Shown here one piece after another: positions 13,712 through 14,179 of a stretch of 14,179 nt of DNA. The notes below the pieces were generated by a model. The model was not told the DNA's origin and did not search any database. It saw only the letters and a list, made by a program, of their open reading frames with translations. Position 1 is the stretch's first letter. Each line of letters begins with the position of its first letter. The translations under genes and the position numbers were made by a program. Source of the DNA: an uncultured Clostridia bacterium (GTDB lineage: Bacteria > Bacillota > Clostridia > Peptostreptococcales > Acidaminobacteraceae); contig CALFKA010000036.1 in the NCBI GenBank assembly GCA_937880545.1, forward strand, positions 1 to 14,179, given 5' to 3'.

Positions 13712-14179
13712 ATGAGTATTGAAAAAAAGAGATTGACGACCGTCGCCGGAGCTCCTGTCCCCAATAATCAGGATGTCCTTACCGTCGGTCCCCGCGGTCC
13801 CATGCTTCTTCAAGATATTTGGTTTTTAGAGAAGCTGGCACACTTTGACAGAGAAGTCATTCCCGAAAGACGCATGCACGCCAAAGGCAGCGGCGCCTTC
13901 GGAACGTTCAAAGTCACACACGATATCACGCAGTATACCAAAGCCTCCATCTTCCGTGAGATCGGAAAAGAGACACCCATGTTTGTGCGCTTTTCCACCG
14001 TCGCCGGAGAACGGGGAGCCGCTGACGCCGAACGTGACATCCGCGGCTTTGCAATGAAGTTCTACACTGATGAGGGAAACTGGGACCTTGTGGGAAACAA
14101 CACCCCTGTGTTCTTCTTCCGCGATCCCCTGAAGTTCCCTGACCTGAACCACGCCGTCAAGCGTGACCCGAAGACAAAC
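13712..14179 (+). CDS. katA: Catalase, heme monofunctional (3' end beyond window)
   Basis: The first 156 residues of a clade-type monofunctional catalase, which converts hydrogen peroxide to water and oxygen. Seen: RRMHAKGSGAFG (54-64, distal catalytic His56), VRFSTVAGERGAADAERDIR (92-111), FAMKFYTDEGNWDLVGNNTP (113-132, distal Asn129) and FRDPLKFPDLNHAVKRDP (136-153). The full protein would normally be about 480-500 residues; the proximal tyrosine and NADPH region lie outside the window. AGGAG sits six bases before the ATG. The close spacing to perR implies co-transcription, placing catalase under the consensus promoter and operator upstream of the regulator. Confidence 0.95.
   Translation, partial: MSIEKKRLTTVAGAPVPNNQDVLTVGPRGPMLLQDIWFLEKLAHFDREVIPERRMHAKGSGAFGTFKVTHDITQYTKASIFREIGKETPMFVRFSTVAGERGAADAERDIRGFAMKFYTDEGNWDLVGNNTPVFFFRDPLKFPDLNHAVKRDPKTN

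Noticed and set aside
1..14179. CRISPR array, transposase, integrase, toxin-antitoxin or defence genes
   Set aside because: None seen on either strand; the window is metabolic and transport genes with ordinary regulation.

Overview
The window looks like one end of a draft chromosomal contig from an anaerobic, amino-acid or peptide-fermenting Bacillota (Clostridia-like). This assignment is inference. It rests on strong AGGAGG-type ribosome sites, sigma-A-type promoters, a lipoprotein-type solute-binding protein, a methylmalonyl-CoA decarboxylase-type carboxyltransferase with its epimerase, and a PerR-like regulator next to a catalase. There is no rRNA, tRNA, CRISPR array, transposon or phage gene. 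The first 44 bases are not biological: they match the Illumina TruSeq index-1 adapter, so the leftmost gene is cut by a sequencing artefact.

Layout from left to right. Positions 45-2498 (minus strand) hold a tight three-gene unit: the aconitase X (AcnX) large subunit, the AcnX small 'swivel' subunit (4-base ATGA overlap), and an unrecognised protein starting at TTG directly after the preceding stop codon and truncated by the adapter. A 443-base divergent intergenic region follows. Positions 2942-9600 (plus strand) are a complete Dpp/Opp-type ABC importer operon: lipoprotein binding protein, an intra-operon hairpin attenuator, two permeases, two ATPases, then a metal-dependent amidohydrolase. 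A bidirectional terminator separates this from a convergent NCS2 uracil/xanthine permease (9694-10929). Upstream of the permease, also on the minus strand, are methylmalonyl-CoA epimerase and MmdA (11079-13043), closed by their own terminator. A divergent control region (13044-13294) then leads rightward into a PerR/Fur-family regulator and a catalase that runs off the window end.

How the parts may work together: the ABC system imports small peptides (or similar solutes), and the amidohydrolase encoded last in the same operon is well placed to hydrolyse what is imported. AcnX-family enzymes dehydrate small hydroxy acids or hydroxyproline, so the divergent AcnX unit may consume a product of such peptides (hypothesis). 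Mce and MmdA belong to methylmalonyl-CoA/propionyl-CoA interconversion, but the biotin carrier and membrane subunits of the decarboxylase are not beside them. The perR-katA pair is a peroxide-response unit with a consensus promoter and a perfect 10-bp inverted repeat over the transcription start; its regulator carries Asn where Bacillus PerR has the metal ligand Asp104.

No clearly new multi-gene system is visible. The best leads are the unknown third gene of the AcnX unit, the peptide-import/amidohydrolase/AcnX association, the PerR variant with its operator, and the control elements between the divergent genes.
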